This document shows, piece by piece, positions 1-6,233 of a DNA stretch of 10,150 nucleotides. Source of the DNA: Nannocystaceae bacterium (GTDB lineage: Bacteria; Myxococcota_A; Polyangia; Nannocystales; Nannocystaceae); NCBI GenBank assembly GCA_016763875.1, contig JAESSZ010000105.1:1-10150 (forward strand). The letters are read 5' to 3'. The position numbers and the translations under genes are program-made. Each line of letters opens with the position of its first letter. The stretch's first letter is position 1. The notes under the pieces are model-generated. The model had not been told where the DNA came from. It did no database searches and saw nothing but the letters and a program-made list of their open reading frames with translations.

Positions 1-1103
1 AGCATCATGACCCAGTACTCGCCAGCGGGGAGATCGACGGACTGCTCGGCAGTCACGTAGACGCTGCCGTTGAGTTGGAAAGCCTCGGACGTGGCGACCA
101 GGACGTCCGGGTCACCGTTTTCGTCCTCGTCGGTGTACAGCGCCATGATCGCGTTGGCCGGGGCGGTTGCTGCGTTGGACTCGATGACGAAGTGCTTGAG
201 TCGTGATTGCGGCAACGGTTCGGGCAACTGGTAACCCAAGATTGCGATGGTGGCGGGGACGTTCCAGTCGGGTTCCGACCAGCCCACGACATCGCCGCAG
301 AACATTCCGGGCCCGGGCAGCGTGCACGTGCCGGTCCCCGCTGGGGGGCAGTTGTACGTACTCCCGCACGAGAGCCCTTCGGCCACGGTGCACGTTCCAC
401 AGCTGACCCCGCACATAGGGTCCAGTCCGCAGGTTTGCTCGCTGCAGTCCGGGGCGCACCCACACTCTCCATCGATGCAGACATCGCCAAACAAGCAGAT
501 GCCGCACGAGACCCCGCACACGGGATCGAGGCCGCAGCTCTGCTCCCCGCATTCGGGTACGCAATCGCAAGCGCCCGCGGTGCACACTTCGTCGTTGGGG
601 CATTCTCCGCACGAGACCCCGCAGATCGGGTCGGGGCCGCAGTTGAGTCCGTCACAGATGGGGTCGCACTCGCATGCACCATCGACACAGACCCGCAGGG
701 GCGTGCAGAAACCGCACACGCTTCCGCAGCCGTTGTCGCCGCACTCACGTCCGCCGCACTGGGGCACGCAGTCGCCGGTCGTGCCCGTAGTCGTGTCGCC
801 GGTAGTCGTGCCCTCGGTAGTCGTATAGCCCGCAGTCGTATCGCCCGCAGTCGTGTCATCCAGATTCGTGTCATCCACGCCGCTGCCATCGACATCCGGG
901 CTCGGCCCGTCCGCTGCGCTGGTCGTCTGCGCGGATCCGGTGGTTTGGGCCACGCTCGTTCCGTCGGCGATGCTGTTGGCACTGTCGCTTCCCGTGGTGC
1001 CACCGCTGTGCGTGTTCGCGGGGGTCGACGGACAAGCCGCACCGGCAACGAAAAGAAACGTGGCGGCCGGCCACGAGCGAATCTTGAGGATCGGGGAACG
1101 CAT
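1..1103 (-). CDS. Cys-rich repeat surface lipoprotein, four repeats (C-terminus cut by window edge)
   Basis: An unbroken frame runs from an ATG at 1103 to the left edge, giving 367 codons with no stop. Residues 1-24 look like a lipoprotein signal: Arg/Lys in the n-region, a hydrophobic stretch, and a weak lipobox G-A-A-C with the lipidated Cys at 24. Residues 25-110 are a Thr/Gly/Asp/Ser-rich linker that includes a five-residue tandem repeat (77-106). Residues 112-269 hold four cysteine repeats of the form C-x3-C-x4-C-x4/5-C-x3-C-x2-C-x5-C-x4-C, the last one modified. From about 270 comes a module that is roughly 60 % identical by eye to the end of the larger lipoprotein at 3880-6030, including the loop DEDENGDPD (325-333), which resembles a calcium-binding loop, and the motif AGEYWV. 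By comparison with that paralogue about 58 residues are missing. No clear Shine-Dalgarno precedes the ATG. The likely location is the outer membrane surface or periplasm. Function is unknown; a structural or adhesive role is inference. Confidence 0.85.
   Translation of the reverse strand, partial: MRSPILKIRSWPAATFLFVAGAACPSTPANTHSGGTTGSDSANSIADGTSVAQTTGSAQTTSAADGPSPDVDGSGVDDTNLDDTTAGDTTAGYTTTEGTTTGDTTTGTTGDCVPQCGGRECGDNGCGSVCGFCTPLRVCVDGACECDPICDGLNCGPDPICGVSCGECPNDEVCTAGACDCVPECGEQSCGLDPVCGVSCGICLFGDVCIDGECGCAPDCSEQTCGLDPMCGVSCGTCTVAEGLSCGSTYNCPPAGTGTCTLPGPGMFCGDVVGWSEPDWNVPATIAILGYQLPEPLPQSRLKHFVIESNAATAPANAIMALYTDEDENGDPDVLVATSEAFQLNGSVYVTAEQSVDLPAGEYWVMM
299..770 (-). repeat. Four tandem 8-Cys protein repeats (about 35 codons each)
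   Basis: These are coding repeats within the lipoprotein gene at 1-1103. Each unit has eight cysteines, with a core of C-G-[LP]-D-P-x-C-G-V-S-C-G-x-C in units 2-4 and a Gly-type core (C-G-D-N-G-C-G) in unit 1. Unit 4 is extended and ends in a different Cys pattern leading into the C-terminal module, as does the last unit of the paralogue. Parts of the units are nearly identical at DNA level, for example around 501-519 and 607-623, which suggests recent duplication or gene conversion. Confidence 0.85.
787..876 (-). repeat. 15-bp in-frame tandem repeat in the lipoprotein linker
   Basis: Six tandem 15-bp units start at 787, 802, 817, 832, 847 and 862; the last is degenerate. The plus-strand core of each unit is close to GTAGTCGTGTCGCC. 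Because 15 bp is five codons, gain or loss of a unit keeps the frame. On the coding strand the units read as variants of [GD]-D-T-T-[TA] (residues about 77-106), a flexible spacer between the lipidated Cys and the Cys repeats. Confidence 0.8.
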
Positions 1104-1133
1104 GTCTGTCGCGGGTGCAGATGAGAACGAAGA

Positions 1134-1165
1134 AAGCCTGCGTTTCTTCGGTGAAACGCAGGCTT
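1134..1165 (-). terminator. Hairpin terminator downstream of the VWA gene
   Basis: Perfect 13-bp inverted repeat: arm AAGCCTGCGTTTC at 1134-1146, six-base loop 1147-1152, matching arm at 1153-1165. It begins 31 bases after the stop codon of the VWA gene on the minus strand. The next transcribed bases (TCTTCGTTCTC) form only a loose U-rich tract, so intrinsic termination is likely but could be partial. It lies 30 bases upstream of the start of the four-repeat lipoprotein gene, which therefore probably has its own promoter or depends on read-through. Confidence 0.75.
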
Positions 1166-1196
1166 GAACGGCGGCTATTGCCGGTGTTTCAGGCGG

Positions 1197-3788
1197 TTAG
1201 CTCTGAAGCTTGATCCGACGACGGCGAGCAGCCGCACCCAGTACAAGCAGGCCGAACAACCACACGGCGCCCGAACGGTTGCGACCGCTCGAACCCACGG
1301 AGCAGGTCCCGTCGTCCGGATTTCCTAACTTCTCTTCGCCGAGGAATTGCGTGGTCAATCCTTCGATGACTCCTTGTGTCTCCCACTCGGCATCGCCCAA
1401 CGGCCGCAGCGCGGTGATGAACGCAACCTCTACCGTCGCAGTAGCATCCACATTACCGAACAGCTCAAGCACATAGTCGCCATTGCGCGCGTCGGTGAAC
1501 CGCCGAAGGGTCCCGTTGACGTTGGCGGTCAGGTAAGCGTCCCATCCGGGGCCGACCGCGTAGCCGCCTCGCGTCAGGGGGCGAACCGTCAGCGTGGTTT
1601 GGATTTGGCCACTGTCGTTGGTGAACGTGACCGAGGAGATCTGCGTCTCTTCGGGGTCGGGCACGGTGCGAACGTGGCGGATCACCGTCTTGGCGCGGGC
1701 GAACGTCTCGCCTTGAGGCGTAGACGCGCCGATCGTTCGGAAATCAAAGTAGTAGTTTCCGGGGGCCGTGGACGGGAACAGAGCCGTGTACAGACCGTCG
1801 TCGGCGGTGACGTCTCCGTCCAGCCCGTCGTCGTGCAGCTCCAGTGTCACGGTTGTTTGCAGTTCGGGGGGCGTACACGCCGGCCCGTCGGGTGCGCAGT
1901 CGCTCAGCGCGGCAAGGGCTGCGTCGAGGACTGCGGATGCCACCGAGACATCGTTTTGCCCCTGCCCGTACGGGTTCACCCAATACTCAGACAAAAACTC
2001 GCCGACCGAGAGCGCGGGCGCCGTGACGTCGACCTCAACTGTAACTCCGGTGAGCGGGAAGTCCCCCGCTCCGGTAATCCGAGCTTGGACCGTCAGATCT
2101 TCGCCAGGCTCGAACGTGTCGTGAAGGACGTCCATCTCGGCGTGCATCACATCATCGTCCTCGAGAACCGCGAAGTAGAACTCCTCTGGCGACCCCTCGA
2201 ACGTATACAGGGCCAGGCCCCACTCACCGGGCAGGTGGGGCAAGTCCGCGTGAATGAAACGGGACCCGCTCAAGGCGATCGGATCGAGTCCTCCGGGAGG
2301 GAACAAGGCGACCACGCCTTCGTATCCGCCCCACATCACTTCGATGGTTGAGTCGTGACCCGTCGAGCCGAGTTCAAACGTCGTGAAGTACGGCTCGTCC
2401 GGGGTCACATGGGCACTGCCGAGACGTGTCGCCTGCACCGTTTCGAACTGCAGGAAATCCTCCAAAATCGCGAGGAAGTACGTCCGGAGTTCACCGTCCA
2501 AGGCGCCATCGAACGAGTTGGCAGCGAGGTAGACGCCACCTTCGTAGCTGTACGACAGCGCCTCGTGGATCGCCTCGTTGACCGTGGCGGGTGAGCCCAC
2601 CGTGACTGCGGAAATGCGATCGAACTCCCCCGCGAATGGGGTGTAGACGGCGGCCGCATCCACGGTGCCACAGTCTCCCGCACCCACGCACATGACTTTG
2701 GGAAAGACATTCTCGATCCCGTCGCTCATGACGACCAGAACCTTGCGGTCGGCCGCGCCCGCCCCGATGGGGGTGGTGGGAGACGTCATCATGGCTTCCG
2801 CCGCGAGGATGCCCGACCCGATGGACGTGGTGCCGCCGGGCGCAGGGAAGTTCGCCGGATCGAGCCAATCGGACAGATCGCCGTTGTCGGAGTGGATCGA
2901 ATTGCTCGCCGCGGGCTGCGGAACCAGCTCCACGAAGTTGGCCTGTGGGGCCGACACGGATGCGGCGCTATCGAAGTACCGGATGCCCACGAAGTCGCGA
3001 TCAAGCCCAGGGATCCCTCCCTCGAATGCGCGCCGAGTCTGCCACACGATAAACAGGTCTTCGACCGACCGGTTCAGCGCTTCGCTTTTGGTCTCGGCCC
3101 ATCCCGCAGGCGTGCCCCCCATGCTCCCCGACTTGTCGAGCACAAGCACCGTGCTGACCACGGGCGCATCGTTGCAGCTCTTGCCGCTCGGGCTGAACTG
3201 GTTGCCCGGGTTGGTGATGAAATACGCATCCCCACCGCCGCCCAACCCAGTCGCGGAAACACAAGCCGCGGGGATCGTCGGCACGCTGGGCGTTCCCATC
3301 GTGGCCTCGACCGACCATTGCTCGTAGTTGTCCTCGAGGGCGTCAGCGTTGCTGCGGTCGATCGTAAACCGGTATTCTCTCGCGCCATCAGACGCCTGCT
3401 CGCAGATGATCGTGAGATCGTCTTGGGTGCTGAGCAAAGTCATGGGATGGGTGTAGTTCCAGACCACCCCCAATCCGATCTCACTCCCATCGCACGTCGT
3501 GCCCAATGAAAACAAGGTCGTTCCCGTGAAGGAGTGCATCCCATCGTCATAGGGATGCGTGAAGTCGACCTGGATGTCGTCGACCGTGGTGTCCGCCCCA
3601 GCGGGTGCAAACAAGAGGTTGAGTACGATGTCTTGGTCGGCGGCGCCGTTGTTCGCTAGGGTGACAACGAAGTCGACTGCAGTCGGGGGGACCGGTGGTG
3701 CAGCGGAGGCGACGGAAGGTACGGATACGGCCGCCAGGGCGGTGAGGGTGGAGAGGCTGGCGAGGATGGAGAGTCTGGGGGAGCGCAC
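1197..3788 (-). CDS. Secreted VWA-domain protein with MYXO-CTERM sorting tail
   Basis: 863 residues starting at a GTG (3788-3786), with a purine-rich GAGAAG a few bases upstream as the likely ribosome site. Residues 1-29 are a Sec signal peptide ending A-S-A. Residues 35-205 form a beta-rich N-terminal region that I do not recognise. Residues about 208-440 are a von Willebrand factor A domain with a complete metal-ion site: D-K-S-G-S at 218-222, the G-G-T-T loop at 318-321, and S-D-G at 355-357. Residues about 555-690 form a beta-sandwich-like region with the motif DDGLDGDVTADDGLYT, seen in VWA/CLCA-type and choice-of-anchor X surface proteins. Cys829, a hydrophobic stretch (about 840-854) and RRRR (855-858) make a MYXO-CTERM tail, the type thought to be processed by a CPBP-family myxosortase and left on the cell surface. 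The gene lies 91 bases after one Cys-repeat lipoprotein gene and just before a second. A metal-dependent adhesin role is inference. Confidence 0.9.
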   Translation of the reverse strand: MRSPRLSILASLSTLTALAAVSVPSVASAAPPVPPTAVDFVVTLANNGAADQDIVLNLLFAPAGADTTVDDIQVDFTHPYDDGMHSFTGTTLFSLGTTCDGSEIGLGVVWNYTHPMTLLSTQDDLTIICEQASDGAREYRFTIDRSNADALEDNYEQWSVEATMGTPSVPTIPAACVSATGLGGGGDAYFITNPGNQFSPSGKSCNDAPVVSTVLVLDKSGSMGGTPAGWAETKSEALNRSVEDLFIVWQTRRAFEGGIPGLDRDFVGIRYFDSAASVSAPQANFVELVPQPAASNSIHSDNGDLSDWLDPANFPAPGGTTSIGSGILAAEAMMTSPTTPIGAGAADRKVLVVMSDGIENVFPKVMCVGAGDCGTVDAAAVYTPFAGEFDRISAVTVGSPATVNEAIHEALSYSYEGGVYLAANSFDGALDGELRTYFLAILEDFLQFETVQATRLGSAHVTPDEPYFTTFELGSTGHDSTIEVMWGGYEGVVALFPPGGLDPIALSGSRFIHADLPHLPGEWGLALYTFEGSPEEFYFAVLEDDDVMHAEMDVLHDTFEPGEDLTVQARITGAGDFPLTGVTVEVDVTAPALSVGEFLSEYWVNPYGQGQNDVSVASAVLDAALAALSDCAPDGPACTPPELQTTVTLELHDDGLDGDVTADDGLYTALFPSTAPGNYYFDFRTIGASTPQGETFARAKTVIRHVRTVPDPEETQISSVTFTNDSGQIQTTLTVRPLTRGGYAVGPGWDAYLTANVNGTLRRFTDARNGDYVLELFGNVDATATVEVAFITALRPLGDAEWETQGVIEGLTTQFLGEEKLGNPDDGTCSVGSSGRNRSGAVWLFGLLVLGAAARRRRIKLQS

Positions 3789-3815
3789 GGATTCTTCTCG
3801 GGAACGAAAGGGAGC

Positions 3816-3832
3816 GACAGGTCGCGACTGTC
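3816..3832. other. Imperfect dyad in the gap upstream of the VWA gene
   Basis: GACAG (3816-3820) and CTGTC (3828-3832) flank a centre containing the 8-bp palindrome GTCGCGAC (3821-3828). It sits about 30-45 bases upstream of the VWA start codon, where an operator or part of a promoter could lie. No convincing -10/-35 pair was found, so it is recorded only as a dyad. Confidence 0.3.
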
Positions 3833-3835
3833 CTG

Positions 3836-3855
3836 CCAGGCGGAAAAGCGCCTGG
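3836..3855 (-). terminator. Short hairpin after the 13-repeat lipoprotein gene
   Basis: A 7-bp perfect stem (CCAGGCG at 3836-3842, CGCCTGG at 3849-3855) with a six-base loop lies 24 bases after the lipoprotein stop codon on the minus strand. No U tract follows, so it may be a weak terminator, a pause site or an mRNA-end stabiliser rather than a full intrinsic terminator. The gap to the VWA gene is only 91 bases, so partial co-transcription is plausible. Confidence 0.4.
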
Positions 3856-3879
3856 AAACAAGTGGCCCGCGACGCGGAT

Positions 3880-6030
3880 TCAGTTCTCTTCGATAATGAC
3901 GCTTAGGGCGTATTGATAGTTGGGTGCGCCGCCCGAGGCGAGCGGCACGAATGGATTGGGAAGGTTGGGGAACGTCGCGACTTGTGCCCACAGCGTGCCC
4001 GCGGCGTTGGAACCGGATGCACTGAGACGAACGATGCCCGGATTCGGGTCCTCAAAAAGCACCGCGACCCAGTAGTTGCCAGCCGAGAGTCCAACCGAAA
4101 GCTCATTGGTGATGTACAGCGAGCCATTGAGCTCGAACTGATCGCTGACCGCCACCAGGAAGTCGGGATCGCCATCGTTGTTGTCATCCTCGTACAGCGC
4201 CATCACAGCGGTGGCGGGCGCAGTGGCGATGTCGGATTCGATGGTGAAGTGCTTCAACTCCGATGCTGGCAGCGTGACTCGGTACGCGAGGATCACCGTG
4301 ATGGGCGGTACGTTGGAGTCGGGCTCGTCCCAGCCGACCACATCGGTGCAAAACTGCCCGGTGCCCGTTTGGGTGCATGTGTCTCCCGCAGGACAATCGT
4401 ACGTCGCTTCGCAGCCGAAGCCGTCCAGCGCAGTGCAGGTGCCACAGCTGGCGCCGCAGGTTGGGTCTACGCCGCAGGTTTGATCGCTACAGTCTGGTGT
4501 ACATACGCATGTACCCCCTTGGCACGTTTCATTCCCGCCGCAGGTGCCGCAATTGCCACCACACGTATCGGGGCCGCACTCCGCAGCCCCGCAGACGGGC
4601 ACACAATCGCAGGTACCCGAGTTGCACACTTCAGTCGTGAGGCAGTTGCCGCACGAGCCGCCACATCCATCCGACCCACATTCGGGTGGGTTGCAGTCGG
4701 GCACGCAGACGCAAGTATTGCCACTGCAAGTCTCGTTGGCATCGCAACTACCGCAGTTGCCCCCGCACCCGTCGGGACCACAGTCCGCGCCGCCGCACTG
4801 AGGCACGCACGCACACGCGCCACCGCTGCAGACCTCGGTGGGGTTGGAGGGACTGCACGCGCCGCACGAGACACCGCACACCGGGTCGGGGCCGCACTCC
4901 AGACCAGAACAGTCGGGGATACAGTCGCAAGCGCCGTTGGTGCAGACCTCGCTGCCGGGACAATCGGCACAAGGCATGTTGCACAGGGGGTCGGGGCCGC
5001 ACTCCACCCCGCCGCACACGGGCACGCACTCGCACATGTCGTCGACACATGTATCGATGCCGGAGCAGGTCCCACATGGTTCCCCGCAAACGGGGTCAAC
5101 GCCGCACTCCTGCGCCCCGCAGTCGGGCTGACAAACACAGACCCCGCCCTCACAAGCTTCGCTCGGGAGGCAGTCTCCGCACGATGTCCCGCAGACGGGG
5201 TCTACGCCGCACACGGCCGCGCCACAGTCGGGGACGCAGACACAACTTCCGCTGTCGTCGTCGCATTCTTGGCCTGCACCGCAGATCCCGCAGGAAACCC
5301 CGCAGTTAGGGTCAGCGCCGCACGCAAGCCCAGAGCAGTCGGGCACGCAGCCACAAGCACCTTCCGTGCATTCTTGACCATTCGGGCAGCCGCCGCAGTC
5401 CTCGCCACACGCAGGATCGGGCCCACAGTCCACAAGATCGCATTGGGGCACGCAGTCGCAAGTGGCGCCGACGCATGTCTCGCCGCCACTACAAAGGCCG
5501 CAGGAAACCATGCAGTTTCCGTCGATCCCGCATTCCAATGCGTCGCACTCTGGCGTGCAATCGCAGGCTCCCCCCATGCAAACCCCATCGTCGGGGCAAG
5601 TGCCACATGAAGCGCCGCACACTGGGTCGGGGCCACAGTTGATGTTGTCGCATTGGGGGCTGCAGGCGCAGGTACCGTCTGTGCAGACGAAAAACTCGTC
5701 GCACAGCCCGCACGAGCCGCCGCATCCGTCATCGCCGCAGTTCAGCCCGTCGCATTGCGGCACGCAGCCGTCGTCGCCGGTTGTAGGGTCTGTATCAGTC
5801 GCACTGCCGCTTGTGCCGCTGCCGGTAGTCGATACATCGGGTGCTGTGTCAGAGTCGGCGTTCGATACGTCGCTTCCGGTCGTCGGAGTGCGGGCCGTAC
5901 CGGTGCCATCGGTGGCAGCGGCTTGGAGCGACGGCGGAAGACCTGGACAACCGCTGAGGACCAGCAGCAGGTTCGCGAGTGCAGTCCAACCCCACAGTTG
6001 GACAATGGTGAGCCTATTTTCCCTGACCAT
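3880..6030 (-). CDS. Large Cys-rich surface lipoprotein with thirteen 8-Cys repeats
   Basis: 716 residues from the ATG at 6030. A GTG at 6045 would add five residues, but it has no ribosome site, and the ATG start gives a well-formed lipoprotein signal: Arg3 and Arg6, a hydrophobic core, and lipobox L-S-G-C with Cys28. Residues 29-88 are a Thr/Ser/Asp/Gly linker. Residues 89-561 hold thirteen repeats of 34-38 residues with eight cysteines each, about 100 Cys in all. The core is either C-G-x-D-P-x-C-G or C-G-x-D-G-C-G-G; repeats 1 and 10-12 are of the Gly type and repeat 13 is a terminal variant. Residues about 564-716 form a conserved end module with a loop DDNNDGDPD (615-623), possibly calcium-binding, and the motif AGNYWV, shared with the protein at 1-1103. 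The module recalls beta-sandwich surface domains, but I cannot name a family. Export to an oxidising compartment is expected so that disulfides form. A rigid stalk carrying a terminal binding module is inference. Confidence 0.9.
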   Translation of the reverse strand: MVRENRLTIVQLWGWTALANLLLVLSGCPGLPPSLQAAATDGTGTARTPTTGSDVSNADSDTAPDVSTTGSGTSGSATDTDPTTGDDGCVPQCDGLNCGDDGCGGSCGLCDEFFVCTDGTCACSPQCDNINCGPDPVCGASCGTCPDDGVCMGGACDCTPECDALECGIDGNCMVSCGLCSGGETCVGATCDCVPQCDLVDCGPDPACGEDCGGCPNGQECTEGACGCVPDCSGLACGADPNCGVSCGICGAGQECDDDSGSCVCVPDCGAAVCGVDPVCGTSCGDCLPSEACEGGVCVCQPDCGAQECGVDPVCGEPCGTCSGIDTCVDDMCECVPVCGGVECGPDPLCNMPCADCPGSEVCTNGACDCIPDCSGLECGPDPVCGVSCGACSPSNPTEVCSGGACACVPQCGGADCGPDGCGGNCGSCDANETCSGNTCVCVPDCNPPECGSDGCGGSCGNCLTTEVCNSGTCDCVPVCGAAECGPDTCGGNCGTCGGNETCQGGTCVCTPDCSDQTCGVDPTCGASCGTCTALDGFGCEATYDCPAGDTCTQTGTGQFCTDVVGWDEPDSNVPPITVILAYRVTLPASELKHFTIESDIATAPATAVMALYEDDNNDGDPDFLVAVSDQFELNGSLYITNELSVGLSAGNYWVAVLFEDPNPGIVRLSASGSNAAGTLWAQVATFPNLPNPFVPLASGGAPNYQYALSVIIEEN
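4348..5766 (-). repeat. Thirteen tandem 8-Cys protein repeats (102-114 bp units)
   Basis: A coding repeat array covering two thirds of the lipoprotein gene. Typical spacing is C-x3-C-x4-C-x4/5-C-x3-C-x2-C-x5-C-x4-C, with one residue between units. Repeat 5 has a longer last loop (DDDSGS) and repeat 9 has a longer sixth loop (SPSNPTEV). The units have diverged at DNA level except for short stretches around the C-G-x-C cores, so the array looks older than the four-unit array at 299-770. Confidence 0.85.
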
Positions 6031-6065
6031 GCCTACTTCATCCACAGCGTAGGCGCGTAGCCTAC
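6031..6065 (-). promoter_or_regulatory. Alternative-hairpin leader at the start of the 13-repeat lipoprotein gene
   Basis: On the coding strand GTAGGC (6065-6060), GCCTAC (6054-6049) and GTAGGC (6036-6031) occur in a row, the last directly touching the ATG at 6030. The middle element can pair with the first (7-bp stem CGTAGGC/GCCTACG, five-base loop) or with the last (6-bp stem, 12-base loop), which would cover the ribosome site. The same bases could equally be a DNA operator. Regulation is inference from base pairing only. Confidence 0.35.
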
Positions 6066-6233
6066 GTCAGCAAGTGGACGTTTGAAAAGCATGGCTCGCC
6101 AAACCGGCGAACAACGTTGCCTGCACACGCGCAGCCTCGGGATGAACGGCACCGTCGGGCCTGGCTTCGATCTGCAACTGCGCGAAGAGCTGGCCTACCC
6201 GCGCGGGATGCGGGAGGCGCAGCGGGGGACCGC
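6066..6233. other. Gap between phospholipase and lipoprotein genes, no clear gene
   Basis: With the leader at 6031-6065 this completes a 203-base gap. A minus-strand open frame crosses it and ends with a TGA at 6067-6069. Its gap portion, about 55 codons, has protein-like composition (for example VGQLFAQLQIEARPDG) but no start or ribosome site of its own, and upstream it overlaps the phospholipase 3' end in another frame. It may be a remnant of a decayed gene or chance. A 5-bp hairpin (TCGCC 6096-6100, GGCGA 6106-6110) is the only other structure seen. Confidence 0.3.

Noticed and set aside
53..1124. Open frames of 331 (minus) and 305 (plus) codons in the first kilobase
   Set aside because: They are shadows of the true lipoprotein frame, which is open at the window edge and carries the lipobox, Cys repeats and conserved end module.
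3913..5610. Plus-strand open frame of 565 codons opposite the 13-repeat lipoprotein
   Set aside because: It is open only because the repeated Cys/Gly codons on the other strand rarely make stops in this frame; its translation is low-complexity Ala/Arg/Thr-rich sequence.
4348..5766. Regular ~105-bp spacing that could suggest a CRISPR-like or non-coding repeat array
   Set aside because: The units are in-frame coding repeats, diverged in sequence, with no short exact repeat alternating with unique spacers.
3880..6030. Assignment of the Cys repeats to EGF, laminin, metallothionein or an enzyme family
   Set aside because: The eight-Cys spacing does not match the six-Cys EGF or laminin patterns, and the protein is exported, unlike metallothioneins. 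I recall similar myxobacterial proteins being labelled tryptophan synthase alpha chain in automatic annotation; nothing here resembles that enzyme.
6031..6045. GTG at 6045 as the start of the 13-repeat lipoprotein
   Set aside because: It has no ribosome site and adds acidic residues in front of the signal peptide; the ATG at 6030 gives a better n-region.
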